This document shows positions 32,761 to 44,862 of a DNA stretch of 64,000 bases, one piece after another. The position numbers were made by a program, and so were the translations under genes. How positions within the stretch are numbered: position 1 is the first letter of the stretch; the number at the start of each line of letters is the position of its first letter. This stretch comes from Lathyrus oleraceus (Eukaryota > Streptophyta > Magnoliopsida > Fabales > Fabaceae), in assembly GCF_024323335.1 (NCBI RefSeq), contig NC_066585.1, positions 79,683,609 through 79,747,608 on the forward strand, in the 5' to 3' direction. The notes beneath the pieces are model-generated. The model searched no databases and was not told where the DNA came from. It saw nothing but the letters and a program-made list of their open reading frames with translations.

Positions 32761-35700
32761 TCTATTCGAAGAGTAACTTGGACCACATCTTCTGTTGTCC
32801 AGTTGTTGATCATCTCCCCAGGCGCACACGGGCGAACCCAATTGTTCAGATCACAATCACTGTCACCGTCATCACTACTGGCCGCAAAGACGTCACCGTG
32901 ACTCATCAGCCCAACGCTGGTAAAGGTACTCGGACCTGTCTGCGCACCCTGCTCCGCTTGCAGAGGTTGATAACCAATTCCGAACTTGTCTTCTTTGATA
33001 GGCAAATCCACCATCTTGCCCCAGCCTTCAGCATTGCCCGAGCTGACAACCTCCATAGCCTGTTTATACGATGCAATTGAGGCACTTGGCTTCTTCTTCT
33101 CAGTAAAAGCCACCCTCTCGAGAGCAACGGTCTCGAATGCCTGGCATAGAGTTTCATGGATCTCGCCATCCACCTCTACATACTTGAAAGAGGATAGGTG
33201 ACTCACCAGAATATCTTCTTCACCGCACACGGTCACAATCTGACCGTTCCAGACATACTTCAACTTTTGGTGGAGAGTGGACGACACTGCCCCAGCTGCG
33301 TGAATCCAAGGATGCCATAATAAGCAACTATATGCTGGCTGGATGTCCATCACATAGAAGATAATATCGAACACCTCCGGGCCAATCTTCACCGACAATG
33401 TGACTTCACCAAAAACAGACCGTTTGGATCCATCAAATGCACGTACAATCAGATCGCTCGGAGTAAGGACAACCCCTTCAACATCAATCTTGGTCAGGAT
33501 CTTCTTGGGCAATACATTCAGAGACGAGCCAGTGTCTACCAACACGTGCGACAGCACCGCACCCTTACACTCCATGGTGATATGCAAGGCCTTGTTATGG
33601 TTGCGACCTTCAGGCGTTAGATCTAAATCTGTGAACCCCAAACCATGCCTGGTACTGACATTGACAATAACCCCCTCCAACTGGTTGACAGAGATCTCTT
33701 GAGGCACGTAAGCCAGATTCAACATTTTCAACAAGGCATTACGATGTGCCTCAGAGCACAGGAGCAATGAGAGGATATAAATTTTGGACGGAGTTTGATT
33801 CAGCTGATCTACAATCTTGTAGTCACTCTTCTTTATAATTTTCATGAACTCCTCCACGTCTTTCTCAAACGAACCCTCAGGCGCCTCCTTTTGAGCATGT
33901 TCTTCATCAACCACAGCCTGTTTACCTTTAGCTTTGGCAAGAGCCTCGACATTGTTATCCCTCAACGGTTGTGGTGCAAACAGACGACCGCTTCTGGTAA
34001 ACCCTCCTGGTCCTCCAACATTGTCTACAATTGGACCAACAACCACAGGAGTTCTACCTGGCACACCAATAGTCACAGGAGCTTGGTTAACTGGTCTGAC
34101 TTGATTTTCAGCCCTTCGATTACTGCGGTAAGCGTTGTCGTATTTCCACGGCACGACCCTACTATCAACACCCTTCTTCCCGAAGCAACAATAGTAGTTG
34201 GAGTATTGATGGTTACTGGCGCAGAAATGGTAACAGGAGTACCAATAGTTGTAGGCGCACTAACAGTCCTCTGGCCACGTCCCTCGAACGGTTTGAAATA
34301 AATGGTGACAGTTGACACCACCCCACGATCTTTCACGGCCCGAACAAACTGTAGACAGCCCTCATCCATCAAACTCTGAATACCGACCCTCAACTGGTTA
34401 CAGCCGCTCTCTGAATCAACACATTCTGCACAACCCTGGTCACAGCCCGGGAATACTTCCCCATTCAACAGACGATCCTTCACAACAAACAGAGACGTCT
34501 GAACATCCTCAACACTGACCACCAAGTCTTCAGTGTCTCCACCTCCGACATTGTTCACTCTATGCGCACCATGCTGAGGCATAGGGTTGTTTACAACATT
34601 CGGCACAGGAGCAAAATTGATAGTTTTGGCGTCAATTAAGTCCTGGACCTTATGATGAAAAGCCCGACAGTTCTCAATATGGTGCCCCGGTGCACCAGAA
34701 TGGAAATCACAACGAACGTTGGCATCATACCCAGGTGGTATTTTTGTCAACGGTGCCATAGTACGCAACTCAACGAACCCCAATTTGAGCAATTCGGGTA
34801 GCAATTCGGCGTATGTCATTGGCAGCGGGTCAAAACGTCGATCAGGCATCCTCTGTCTTGGCTGATACGGACGTTGTTGTTGTTGTTGTGGTGGTGGTGG
34901 CGGTTGTTGTTGTTGAACTCTCTGTTGTTGCTGTTGTTGACGTGGTTGAGGTGCTGGAATGGTTACAGCAGCAACCTGGCGATACTGATTTCTGTTGGTA
35001 TTCCTTCGGTGTTGCACGACATTGGTTTCACCCTCTCTCCTGCGAGGTGCCCCAGCAAATGGCTTCTTTGAAGACGAGGAACCCGCATCCTGAATCTTTC
35101 CAGCTTTAATCAAGCTTTCTGTCCTCTCTCCACAAATCACAACATCTGAGAAACTACCGAATGGGCAGCTCCCCATCCGGTCCATGAATACACCCTGTAA
35201 TGTACCGATGAACATATCGGTCAATTCCCTCTCCAGCATAGGGGGTTGTACTCTTGCAGCTAACTCACGCCATCTCTGGGCGTACTCCTTGAAGCTTTCA
35301 CTAGATTTTTGACATAAACTCTGCAACTGAGTCCGGCTAGGCGCCATGTCCATATTGTGTTTGTACTACCTCAAGAAGGCCTCACCCAGATCCCTCCAAC
35401 ATCGGATGGAATCTCTCTTTAGCTCCATGTACCAATCCAAGGAAGCCCCAGACAAGCTGTCCTGGAAGAAATACATCCACATTTTCTCATCGTCCGTGTA
35501 AGCAGAGATCTTCTTGTAGTAGGCCTGCACATGGGTGCGAGGACAAGAAGTACCATTGTATTTATCAAATGAGGGTGCCTTGAACTTGTGAGGAATTCTC
35601 AACCCTTCCACCAAGCCCATGTTCGTAACATCAAAACCCAGAGAATTCTGACACTCCATGGCTCTGATCTTTTCAGCAAGGGCATCAACTCTCCGGTCCC

Positions 35701-36082
35701 TCTCCTCAACTCTTACAACATCATCGTCTTCACTGAGCAGAGTGAACATGTCTTCCTTCCTGTCAACCAGCGGAGCAGGATGGCGAATCGGAGCCCGGGT
35801 AGCTCTGGCATTAACAGTCTCTGCAGCAAGAGGCTGTCCGTTGATTCTGATACCCCTCAATTCATCCCCTACAGCGTAGTCATTGACGGGAGCAGCAGCA
35901 ACAACATTGTCATGAACCGGTACACCCACTGGTGAAGCACGGTTGGACGGCGGAATCACGGCTTCCTATCTCTGGGCTAAGGCACGCAGCTCCTCTTGCC
36001 CTTGAACGACCCCTTGCATCATTGTCATGAATTAGGCCATGTTAGCCCTCATCTCAGCCAATTCTGCTTGAACCTGGTCCAT
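32757..36082 (-). pseudogene. Ogre C gag-protease (left copy)
   Basis: Same content as 44859-48185, described there. This copy has one extra frame break near 34170, where a single A is missing from ACAACCCTTC in the right copy. The break splits the frame between 34154 and 34073. In-frame stops in gag occur at the same codons in both copies. Confidence 0.85.
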
Positions 36083-36488
36083 GTTCCTCTGATGATTGAG
36101 TCTGGTTGCGTAGCGGTGCGGACGTCGATCAGCAATCCTGCCTGGACAATGATATGTGCATGATGCTTATGATGCATATGATGCACATGATATGTTCATT
36201 TCTCAGGCATTCGAAGCCTAATTCATCCTTCAAGAAATGGCAACCTGCAATACACAACAAAGAGGCTATACAAGATAAGTGAGAACAAGGTGAAACACCA
36301 ACAACCTCATCTATAGATATGAGCAACAGGGATCATACAACAAAGATTCAAAGATCCACATGAATCAAAGTACAACCATGAATCCCATCCAACAAGCCTG
36401 GAGGTGATTCTCAACGTAAACAACAGAGATACAAGCTAAGACAAACGTTCTCCCAGAATGAGAGTCTTCAGATACTGACACTGGTCTA

Positions 36489-37996
36489 TCAACAGGTCAC
36501 ACTCTGAACATTCTGGCAAAGGAGTGAGCTCTCCTTCAATTGTCTTCTAAGCTCTACAACTTCTCCTCCAAGCTGGCTCTCTGAGGTACGTCTCAAGTCC
36601 ATTTCCTTCTTCAATTGGATGTCTTTGTCTCTAAGTTGCTTCTCCATGTCTCTGATCTTCTTCTGGTAGTTGGCTTCAACTCTCTGCAACCTCAAGCACT
36701 CTCGGTGTTCTGCATCCAACAAGGTCTCCATCTCTTCATAGGACCTCTTCTTGCTCTTCAAGCTAGCAACATCTTCACATTGCATGTCTCTGAGTTGATG
36801 AGTCAGGTTCAACTTATCAGCTTTGGCTTTGTAGAGCTCCATCTTGGGTATCTTTCTCCTTCTCTTTCAACCGGCGATTCTCCATCAGGGCTTGCTTGTA
36901 CTGCTCAGCAGGTACACTCTCAGCAAAGATCAAAGGTGGTTGCTCTTGCAAGGGCTTCATCCTATCATAGGCAACAACAAAGTTTCCACTTTCTTCTTGA
37001 CCCACTCAGTGTAGTCAGACATAGCAATGGCAACTTCTTCCCTAGAACAGCTCCATCCTTGACACCAATGGTCTTCCAAGCTCTTCCTATCTGCTCCAAT
37101 CTAGCAGGGTCACTCGCTTCTCAAAATACACACTTTCCGCTATCTCGGCATCAAGTGGTCTTCCATTCATCACAAACCCCAACTGGCGAAGAGAAAGCTG
37201 GATTGTAACTGATGCAACCCTTAGTCCTATAAGTGGCACATTACGAAACGCTCCATACTCATGATGATATTACGCACATCCATCTGGTAAGATTGCCACC
37301 TGATATCATAAGAGGTAAGAGACATAACCCTCTGAGTCCACTTATGAATGCTTTGAGCATCCACAAAAGGTCCACTGACTGGCAGGAGAGACAGGAACCA
37401 TCTGAGCATAAAGGGATACAGCATCTGATAGCTCCACCCTTACCATGCCTACTGTGAATAGGATAGTAAGTGTCAGCTAACAAGGTAGGAACAGGGTTTC
37501 CTCCAATGAAAATGGTGACTGCAGCATAGTCCACAAAGTTGGGCATACTCGGGAACAGGACAATCCCATAAATCATGACAGCCAACTGAGCATGAAAAGC
37601 TTCCCAATTTCCCTTCTTTGCTTCTTCTCTAGCAATCCTCAACAGGAACCTCAAGGCAAACCCACAACATCCCCACTGGATTTCCAATTATCACTGACTT
37701 CTTTGATACTCAGATGAAAAGCTCTGGAGACAGCTCCGAAATCAACCTCCTTAGGAACATCCAAGAAAGGAACCTGATACCGGATCGGGACACTCATCAG
37801 AATGGAGTACTCTTCAAGAGTGGGAGCTAACTGATAGTCTTGGAACGTGAAACAACGAAGCTTCAGATCATAGAACTGTAGAAGAGTCGCAACGGCACTG
37901 GATCTACCACCATCTTCAACAGTGTCAAGCAAAATCTCCCTACTGATCAATAAACCCCTTCTGATCACCACCGGCCACAAGGTTGCTCAACTCTAT
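36489..37996 (-). pseudogene. Ogre C ORF1, error-ridden copy ending at the gap (left copy)
   Basis: Corresponds to 48540-50096 of the intact ORF1 but is broken by many single-base gains and losses (for example GGGT for GGT near 36845). These increase toward the N gap. The pattern fits low-quality consensus at a contig end rather than biological decay. Confidence 0.8.
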
Positions 37997-38009
37997 NNNN
38001 NNNNNNNNN
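37997..38009. other. Assembly gap (13 Ns)
   Basis: Run of N. Left flank ends in ORF1 (matching 50096-50111). Right flank starts in integrase (matching about 25881). The two flanking sequences overlap by ~12.1 kb, so the gap is a contig join, not missing DNA. Confidence 0.95.
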
Positions 38010-39300
38010 GCACAATCTTCTTAATATTTTATTTGTCGCCTCTACAATACCATCATCTGCGGTCTGTAAGGAGAAGAATTGTGATGTTCAATCTTGAAAA
38101 TCCTTGCAAAGCTCTTTCATCATCTTGTATTGAGATTCGAACCATATCAGTGAGGATTCTTCAGGGACCCCATAACGACAGATGATTATTCTTAAGAACG
38201 GGCAACCACTTGTTTGGTAACATTAGCATAGGAAGCTGCTTCCACCCACTTGGTGAAGTAATAATCGCAACCAGGATGAAGCGATGTCCATTAGAAGCAG
38301 TGGGCTCAATCTTCCCAATCAGATCAATGCCCCACATCACGAATGGCCAAGGCGAATTCATGGAATTCAGAGGGCTTGGTGGTACATGCACCCTTATCAG
38401 CATAGATTTGACACTTATGGCATTTCCTAGCATACTTGAAACAATCGGATTCCATAGTCATCCAATAATAACCGACTCTCAACAACTTCTTGGACATTGC
38501 ATGACCACCGCATGGGTACCAAAAGATCCTTCATGCACTTCCTGCATCAACATGTCTGCTTCGTGTCTTCCACGCATCTGAGCAAGAACCATGTCAAAGT
38601 TTCTTTTGTACAGCAGTCATCCTGATTCAAATAAAAGCTTCAGCTAGCCTTCTCAGGGTTTTTGTCATTCTTCGACGCACCTTCAGGATACTCCTGGCTC
38701 TTGAGGAAATTCTTGATATCATAATACCACGGCTTCTCATCAACAACAGACTCGGCTGCAAACACATACGCAAGCCTCTCGAGTCGATTCACCGCAACAT
38801 GTGTCACATGATTCACCAATGAACTTGATCATAGAAGACAAAGTAGCCAAGGCATCAGCCATCTGATTCTCATCCGGGGGACATGATACAACTTCACCTT
38901 CTTGAAAGAACGTCAGTATTCTTCGGGTGTAATCTCTGTAAGAAATCAAATGCGGCTGGTTGGTATTCCAATCTCCAGTGACCTGATTAATCACTAGAGC
39001 GGAATCTCCATATATGTCAAGCATCTTGATCCTCAGATCAAGGCTTCTTCTATCCCCATGATACAAGCCTCGTACTCAGCCTCGTTGTTGGTGACGTCAA
39101 AAGTCAATCTGGCAGGAAAAAGGCATATGAGCACCTTAGGATTAATAAGCACTGCACCAACACCATTACCACGTTCACAGCCCCATCAAACATCAATGTC
39201 CACTTGTCATCAGGATCCGGTCCTTCCTCGACAAGAGGCTCTCACAATCTTTCATCTTAAGATACATGATGTCTTCATCAGGGAATTCAAACATCATAGG
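38010..39300 (-). pseudogene. Ogre C archaeal RNase H + integrase, partial and error-ridden (right copy)
   Basis: Same sequence as 25881-27193 but with numerous one-base deletions and insertions breaking the frame (for example CATCATC for CATTCATC near 38050, CTTCCACG for CTATCCACG near 38570). Damage is heaviest next to the Ns and fades by ~39300. It ends inside the integrase core. Probably the same locus as the intact left copy. Confidence 0.82.
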
Positions 39301-39608
39301 CTAATAATCATCAATTGGTTGCTCGGCAAGGTAGTTTGACAGAATACTACCTTTGATGGCCTTCTGCGACGTATATTGGATATCATATTCTGTTAGAATC
39401 ATCTGCCAACGGGCAACACGTCCGGTGAGAGCCGGCTTCTCAAAGATGTATTTCACTGGATCCATCTTAGAAATCAACAAGGTAGTATGGTTCAACATAT
39501 ACTGCCTCAGTCGGCGAGCAGCCCAGGCCAAAGCACAGCAAGTTTTCTCAAGCTGCGAATATTTGATTTCACAGTCGGTAAACTTTTTGCTAAGGTAGTA
39601 TATGGCAT
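39301..39608 (-). pseudogene. Ogre C gypsy RNase H, C-terminal part (right copy)
   Basis: Identical in content to 27191-27501: YLSKKFTDCE to PIDDY, then TAG at 39301-39303, cut by the CACTA at 39609. Confidence 0.82.
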
Positions 39609-42600
39609 CACTACGCCAAAAACTGGAATAGACAGCGCACCTTAGAGGGCGCTTTATTACAAAAGCGGACTCTAAAGTGAAGAGAAAAAATAAGGAGCGA
39701 ACAACTGGAATAGAGAGCGCACTTTAGAGGGCGCTTTGTAACAAAGCGCCCTCTAAAGTGAAGCAAAAAAATAATGAGGAAATGGAGGGACACCAATAGA
39801 GGGCGCTTTTATGAAAGCGCCCTCTAAGGGTACCCTTAGAGGGCGCTTTTACAAAAGCGCTCTCTAAGTCCATGTACATTTCCAGTTTATAAGGCGCTTT
39901 TGGAAAGCCTTAGAGAGCACTTTTAGAAGCGCCCTCTTAGGCCCCCTTAGAGGAAATGGAGGGACACCAATAGAGGGCGCTTTTATGAAAGCGCCCTCTA
40001 AGGGTAACCTTAGAGGGCGCTTTTACAAAAGCGCTCTCTAAGTCCATGTACATTTCAAGTTTATAAGGCGCTTTGGAAAGCCTTAGAGAGCGCTTTCATA
40101 AGCGCCCTCTTAGGCCCCCTTTAGAGGGCGCTTTTTTTCCATAAGCGCCCTCTAAGGTCCCCTTTAGTAAACATTAAAATTATAACATACTGCGCGTTTT
40201 GTTATTTCACTCTCTGTTATTTCGTTCTTTTTCACGTTAGGGTTCTCACTGCTACGATTTTCGCTACTTCTAAGGCGTTCTCCTTCCACCTCTGTTAGAT
40301 CTACGACGTTTCCTCCTTCTATCAATCAAAGGTACTTGCATTATTGCTTTGTTTTAGCTTTGCCCCATTTCAGTTTTATGTTATTGTTGTCTATGCTACG
40401 TTTGTTTCGACCATCAAAATTAATGACGAAGAAAAAAAATGAATCACATTCAAAGACTGTTGTTAGGGTTCGGTTATGGTTGCATTATAGAGACATTAGA
40501 AACCTTTGATTTCGCGGCTTAGATTGTAGTTTAACAACATTTTGTAAAACCCTAAAAAGTTTCAAATTTTTGACTATTCAGGCAGCAATATCTAAAACAC
40601 CTTCTACCAATCAAAGGTACACTATGCAGCTTATGAGTGTATTTATTCTAGCATACATAGCGTAGCTAGTAACTTAAGAAGTTTAGGTATGAATGTTATT
40701 TGATAGAGTAAATGGAGACATGAATGCCCTGCACAGAGACTAACTCAATAAAGCGAAATTGTTTTGTCTCATCCCATTTTTGGTTTCTCTTCTGAAATTG
40801 TTTTTTGTTTATTCTAATTAGTAATGGATAATACATGGATGTCTTCCAATCGATTGTCGAGAGAGTACGAGAATGGGGTATCAGAATTCGTTAAAGAGAC
40901 ACAATTGTTTTCCTCCATCATTTTTTGACATAATGGTACATCTAGTTGTTCATCTTGTGAAAGAGACACAATTGTGTGGACCAGCTTATATGAGATGGAT
41001 GTACCCTGTTGAACGTTATATGAAAATATTAAAAGGGTACGTGAAGAACCGAAGTCGACCAGAAGGTTGTATGGTTGAAAGATACATTGTTGAAGAAGCG
41101 ATTGAGTTTTGTACTGAATATTTGTCTAATGTTCAGTCAATCGGACTCCCCAAGTCTCAGCTTGTCGAAAAGAAAGAAGGAAAAAATCTAATTGGAAATA
41201 AAATCGTGGCAGTATCAAGGGTCGAACGGGATCAAGTGCATTTGTATGTTCTGCACAATGAGAATGAGGTTGAGTCGTATGTTGAAATTCACAAGGATGT
41301 TCTCCGAGGTTTAAATCCCAATAGAAATGAAAATTGGATAGTACGAGAGCACAATCGATGTTTTATACCTTGGTTTAAGGATCATATTTATTCAAAGTAT
41401 TATTCAGATCCCGCTTCAAAAACAGAAAGGTTGAGATGCTTAGCATATGGTCCAAGTTTCCATGTTTTTTCTTATAGCGCATACGCGATTAATGGATACA
41501 CATTTTATACCAAAGAACAAGATGATAAAAGTACTATGCAGAATAGTGGTGTCACCGTGGTAGCTGAAGCAATGCACATATCAAGTGTGAAGGACTTAAA
41601 CCCCAAATTTGCAAATCTGTCGTATTTTGGTGTTATCGAGCGCATTTGGGTGTTTGATTATGAGAAGTTTCAGATTCCTATATTTGGTTGCAAGTGGGTT
41701 GAAAATAATAACGGCATTCGAATGGATAAGTCAGGATTTTTGCAAGTGGATCTTAATAGGGTGGGATACAAAGATGAGTCTTTTATTCTAGCCTCTCAAG
41801 CTAGACAAGTGTTCTATGTCAATGATCCGAAAAGTACGAAATGGTCTATAGTTCTTTTTTCCAACAAAGTAATTGATGAAAACACTAGAGATCAAGGTGA
41901 TATTGATGTTGAGATTGAATCGTTTACCAGAAATGATCAAGATGAGAATATTATATCAAATGATTCATATATTAGAAATGATCATAATGAGGGTATTTGG
42001 ATCAATCCAACCGTCCGTGTTGTTAAGAGACATGTAAAACGTATTCCAACCAAGAAAAGAAAGAGAACTTAGTGAAAAAGGTACAGGTCAAATGATTTTA
42101 ATTGTTTTCTTTATTATAGGTAAAATGGCTTTTATGATTTTAATTGTTTTTATATTTGTCATCTGATTTTAATTGTTTTCTTTATTACAGGTAAAATGGC
42201 TATTATGAAGTCAATCATTCGTGCAAGGGGCAAGGGATACTTGAAAGTATCAATTGATATTTGTTTAGATGGAGATGTTCCATTGTCGTCAAGCCTCATT
42301 CGCGTAGATGATGATGCTGGATATTTGAAAGTATCCCTCCACGACAATGGAACATGTCCATCTAAAACAAATATCAATTCTATCTTCAAAAGATAAGGGA
42401 CCAAAAATATAAGGGGATTACGCAGCAAATCGAGTCAGTTGCATAAAAAAAAAGGTATAAACATAATTATATGATATTTATGCATAGAAAATGTTAATTC
42501 TTGATCTTATACTTCACCTAACTTATTTTATGATATTTTAGGTTCATGCTATTGATATTGAACAAAAAGAGGTTGTTGCTAAGAAGACTGCGGCTAGCAA

Positions 42601-43280
42601 AAAAAACATGCATCTCAGAGATGCTTTTGCTATACTTAGTTTTATTTCTTTTTAATAGTTATGAATTGTTTGTATATTTAGAATCTTTAGAAGTTAAACG
42701 ATTATATATCAGTGGATTGTTGTATATGTATGGATTGTTGTATATAAGGCTTGTTGAATGCAATGTGTGAAAAAGGGCTTCAAATTATACAGGTTTAGGT
42801 GTACTGCTTCAATATACAGGTTGTCTAAAATAAATAAAAAATATAGCGCTTTTAAAAAAAAATTAAATAACCACCCACTTTAGAGGGCGCTTTCCTAAAT
42901 AAGCGCCCTCTAAACCCTTTAAGTTTCCACTTTAGAGGGCGCTTTCCAGTAAAAGCGCCCTCTAAACCCTTAAAAGTTTCCACTTTAGAGGGCGCTTTCC
43001 AGTAAAAGCGCCCTCTAAACCCTTAAAAGTTTCCACTTTAGAGGGCGCTTTCCAATAAAAGTGCCCTCTAAACCCTTAAAATTTTCCACTTTAGAGGGCG
43101 CTTTCTTTAAAAAGCGCCCTCTAAAGTGGCCCATAAAGGGCTTAAAGAGCCACTTTAGAGAGCGCTTTCACCAGGAAAAAAAGCGCTGTCTTTACCTATG
43201 CCAGCGCCAGATTAGAGGGTGCTTTAAAGCGCTGTTATAGGCCAAAAAAAGCGTTCTCTTTTCCCTTATTTGGCGTAGTG
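39609..43280 (+). mobile_element. CACTA transposon (right copy of the same insertion)
   Basis: Same termini, same CAT target duplication (39606-39608 and 43281-43283), same host site. It is 3672 bp against 3678 in the left copy, the differences being one- to few-base length changes in homopolymers and short repeats. Two independent insertions at the same base are not credible, so this is a duplicate of 27502-31179. The hairpin is at 42252-42379 here. Confidence 0.93.
40824..42072 (+). pseudogene. CACTA transposase remnant (right copy)
   Basis: Start tip MDNTWMSSNRLSREYENG at 40824, out of frame with a 399-residue ORF (40873-42072) that carries DUF4218 and DUF4216 uninterrupted. The five-A run near 41420, against four in the left copy, keeps this version in frame, so it is likely the correct one. 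The catalytic transposase domain is absent. Confidence 0.85.
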
Positions 43281-44619
43281 CATGCTCTTTTCGACCAGAC
43301 TCGTCATGCTGTCCCAATACACACCTCATCGAATTCTCAGTCACTGACAGGTACATTATCAGAGGTCTCCCCGAAACTGGAGGTATAAGGATTGGAGGTT
43401 TCTATAAATACTCTTTTATCTTGTCAAAAGCTTTCTAACAATCATCATTCCACCTGATTGCTTGATTCTTCCTCAGCAATTTGAATATCGGTTCACACGT
43501 GGCAGTTAGGTGAGATACAAACCTTGCAATGTAGTTCAATCTCCCTAAAAACCCATGAACCTGCTTTTCAGTTTTCGGTTCAGGCATCTCTTGAATAGCT
43601 TTTACTTTTGCTGGATCAACCTCAATCCCTTTCTCACTGACAATGAAGCCTAACAGCTTCCCGGATCTCACCCCAAACATACACTTGTTCAGATTCAGCC
43701 TCAGCTTGAATTTTCTCAATCTGTCAAACAACTTCTGCAAATTTACCAGGTGCTTCTCTTCTGTTTGAGACTTCACAATCATGTCATCCACATACACCTC
43801 AATCTCTTTGTGCATCATGTCATGAAAGAGAGTCGTCATAGCCCTTTGATAGGTAGCACCGGCATTCTTCAGCCCAAATGGCATCACCTTTTAGCAGAAC
43901 GTGCCCCAAGGTGTAATGAATGTCGTCTTTTCCATGTCCTCTGGCGCCATCTTAATCTGATTATAGACTGAGAAACCATCCATGAAAGAGAAAACCGAGG
44001 ATTGAGCCATATTATCAACCAATACATCAATGTGAGGTAATGGGAAATCATCTTTCGGACTCGCTCTGTTCAAATCCCGGTAATCGACACACATTCTGAC
44101 TTTGTCGTCCTTCTTCGGCACGGGAACGATGTTGGCAACCCACGGGGGATAAGTCGTTATTGACAGAAAACCCGCATCAAACTGCTTCTGAACCTCTTCC
44201 TTGATCTTAACTGCCATGTCAGGACTAGTTCTCCGAAGCTTCTGCTTGACTGAAGGACAATCTTCTCTGAGAGGTAGTCTATGCACCACAATATCGGTAT
44301 CCAACCCAGGCATATCTTGATACGACCAGGCGAATATCTCCACATACTCTCTCAGCATCTCAATCAAACTTCTCTTGACATCTTCTTTCAAAGCAGCCCC
44401 GATCTTGATCTCCTTTCTGGCGTCCTCAGTACCAAGATTAATAATCTCCAACTCCTCCTGATGAGGTTGGATGACCCTTTCCTCCTGCTTCAATAATCTG
44501 ACCAGTTCTTTAGGGAGTTCACAGTCTTCCTCACTCTCCTCTTCAGCTTGGTAGATGGGATTATTGAAATCATACTGAGCCATAACAGAACTGTTCATAG
44601 TGGATTCCGTAAGATCACT
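43281..44619 (-). pseudogene. Ogre C reverse transcriptase and start of RNase H (right copy)
   Basis: Same as 31180-32519, with the YVDDMIV active site and RT fingers and palm in order. Stops: TAA 43891-43893, TAG 43435-43437, TAG 43402-43404. Small coding differences from the left copy include one Glu/Lys change near 43755 and one Gln/Arg change near 44233. The N-terminal ~100 residues before the RT core are acidic (EEESEEDCELPKEL), as usual between pro and RT. Confidence 0.88.
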
Positions 44620-44620
44620 T

Positions 44621-44862
44621 CTGCATGTTTAATGCTTTATTTTAGAAAAAGAGTTTAAGAAAATCACAAAAAACAAAAACATTGCCATTTTTATTTTTTT
44701 GTAAATGAAAACAAAAATAGAAAGACAGGGATCACAAAATCGTTTGCAAAACGTCCTTTATTAATGATAATTATTGAAAACATGATGAGGCCCTACAATG
44801 AACCACTACGCCTTGGGAAGAACGTAGGGTTTTGTGCAAAATGAAAAACAAAAGAAAATTAC
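44621..44862 (-). other. Predicted Ogre intron between pro and RT (right copy)
   Basis: 242 bp, T-rich, donor GTAATT at 44862-44857 and acceptor CATGCAG ending at 44621. Splicing removes the TAA that ends the protease frame (44859-44861) and joins LRI-E to SDLTESTMNSS in frame. Retaining the intron stops translation after protease, giving a way to make more gag-pro than pol. Confidence 0.75.

Noticed and set aside
34813..35109. Valine-rich ORF opposite gag
   Set aside because: Reverse complement of the gag Gln/Pro tract; valine runs come from GTT repeats.
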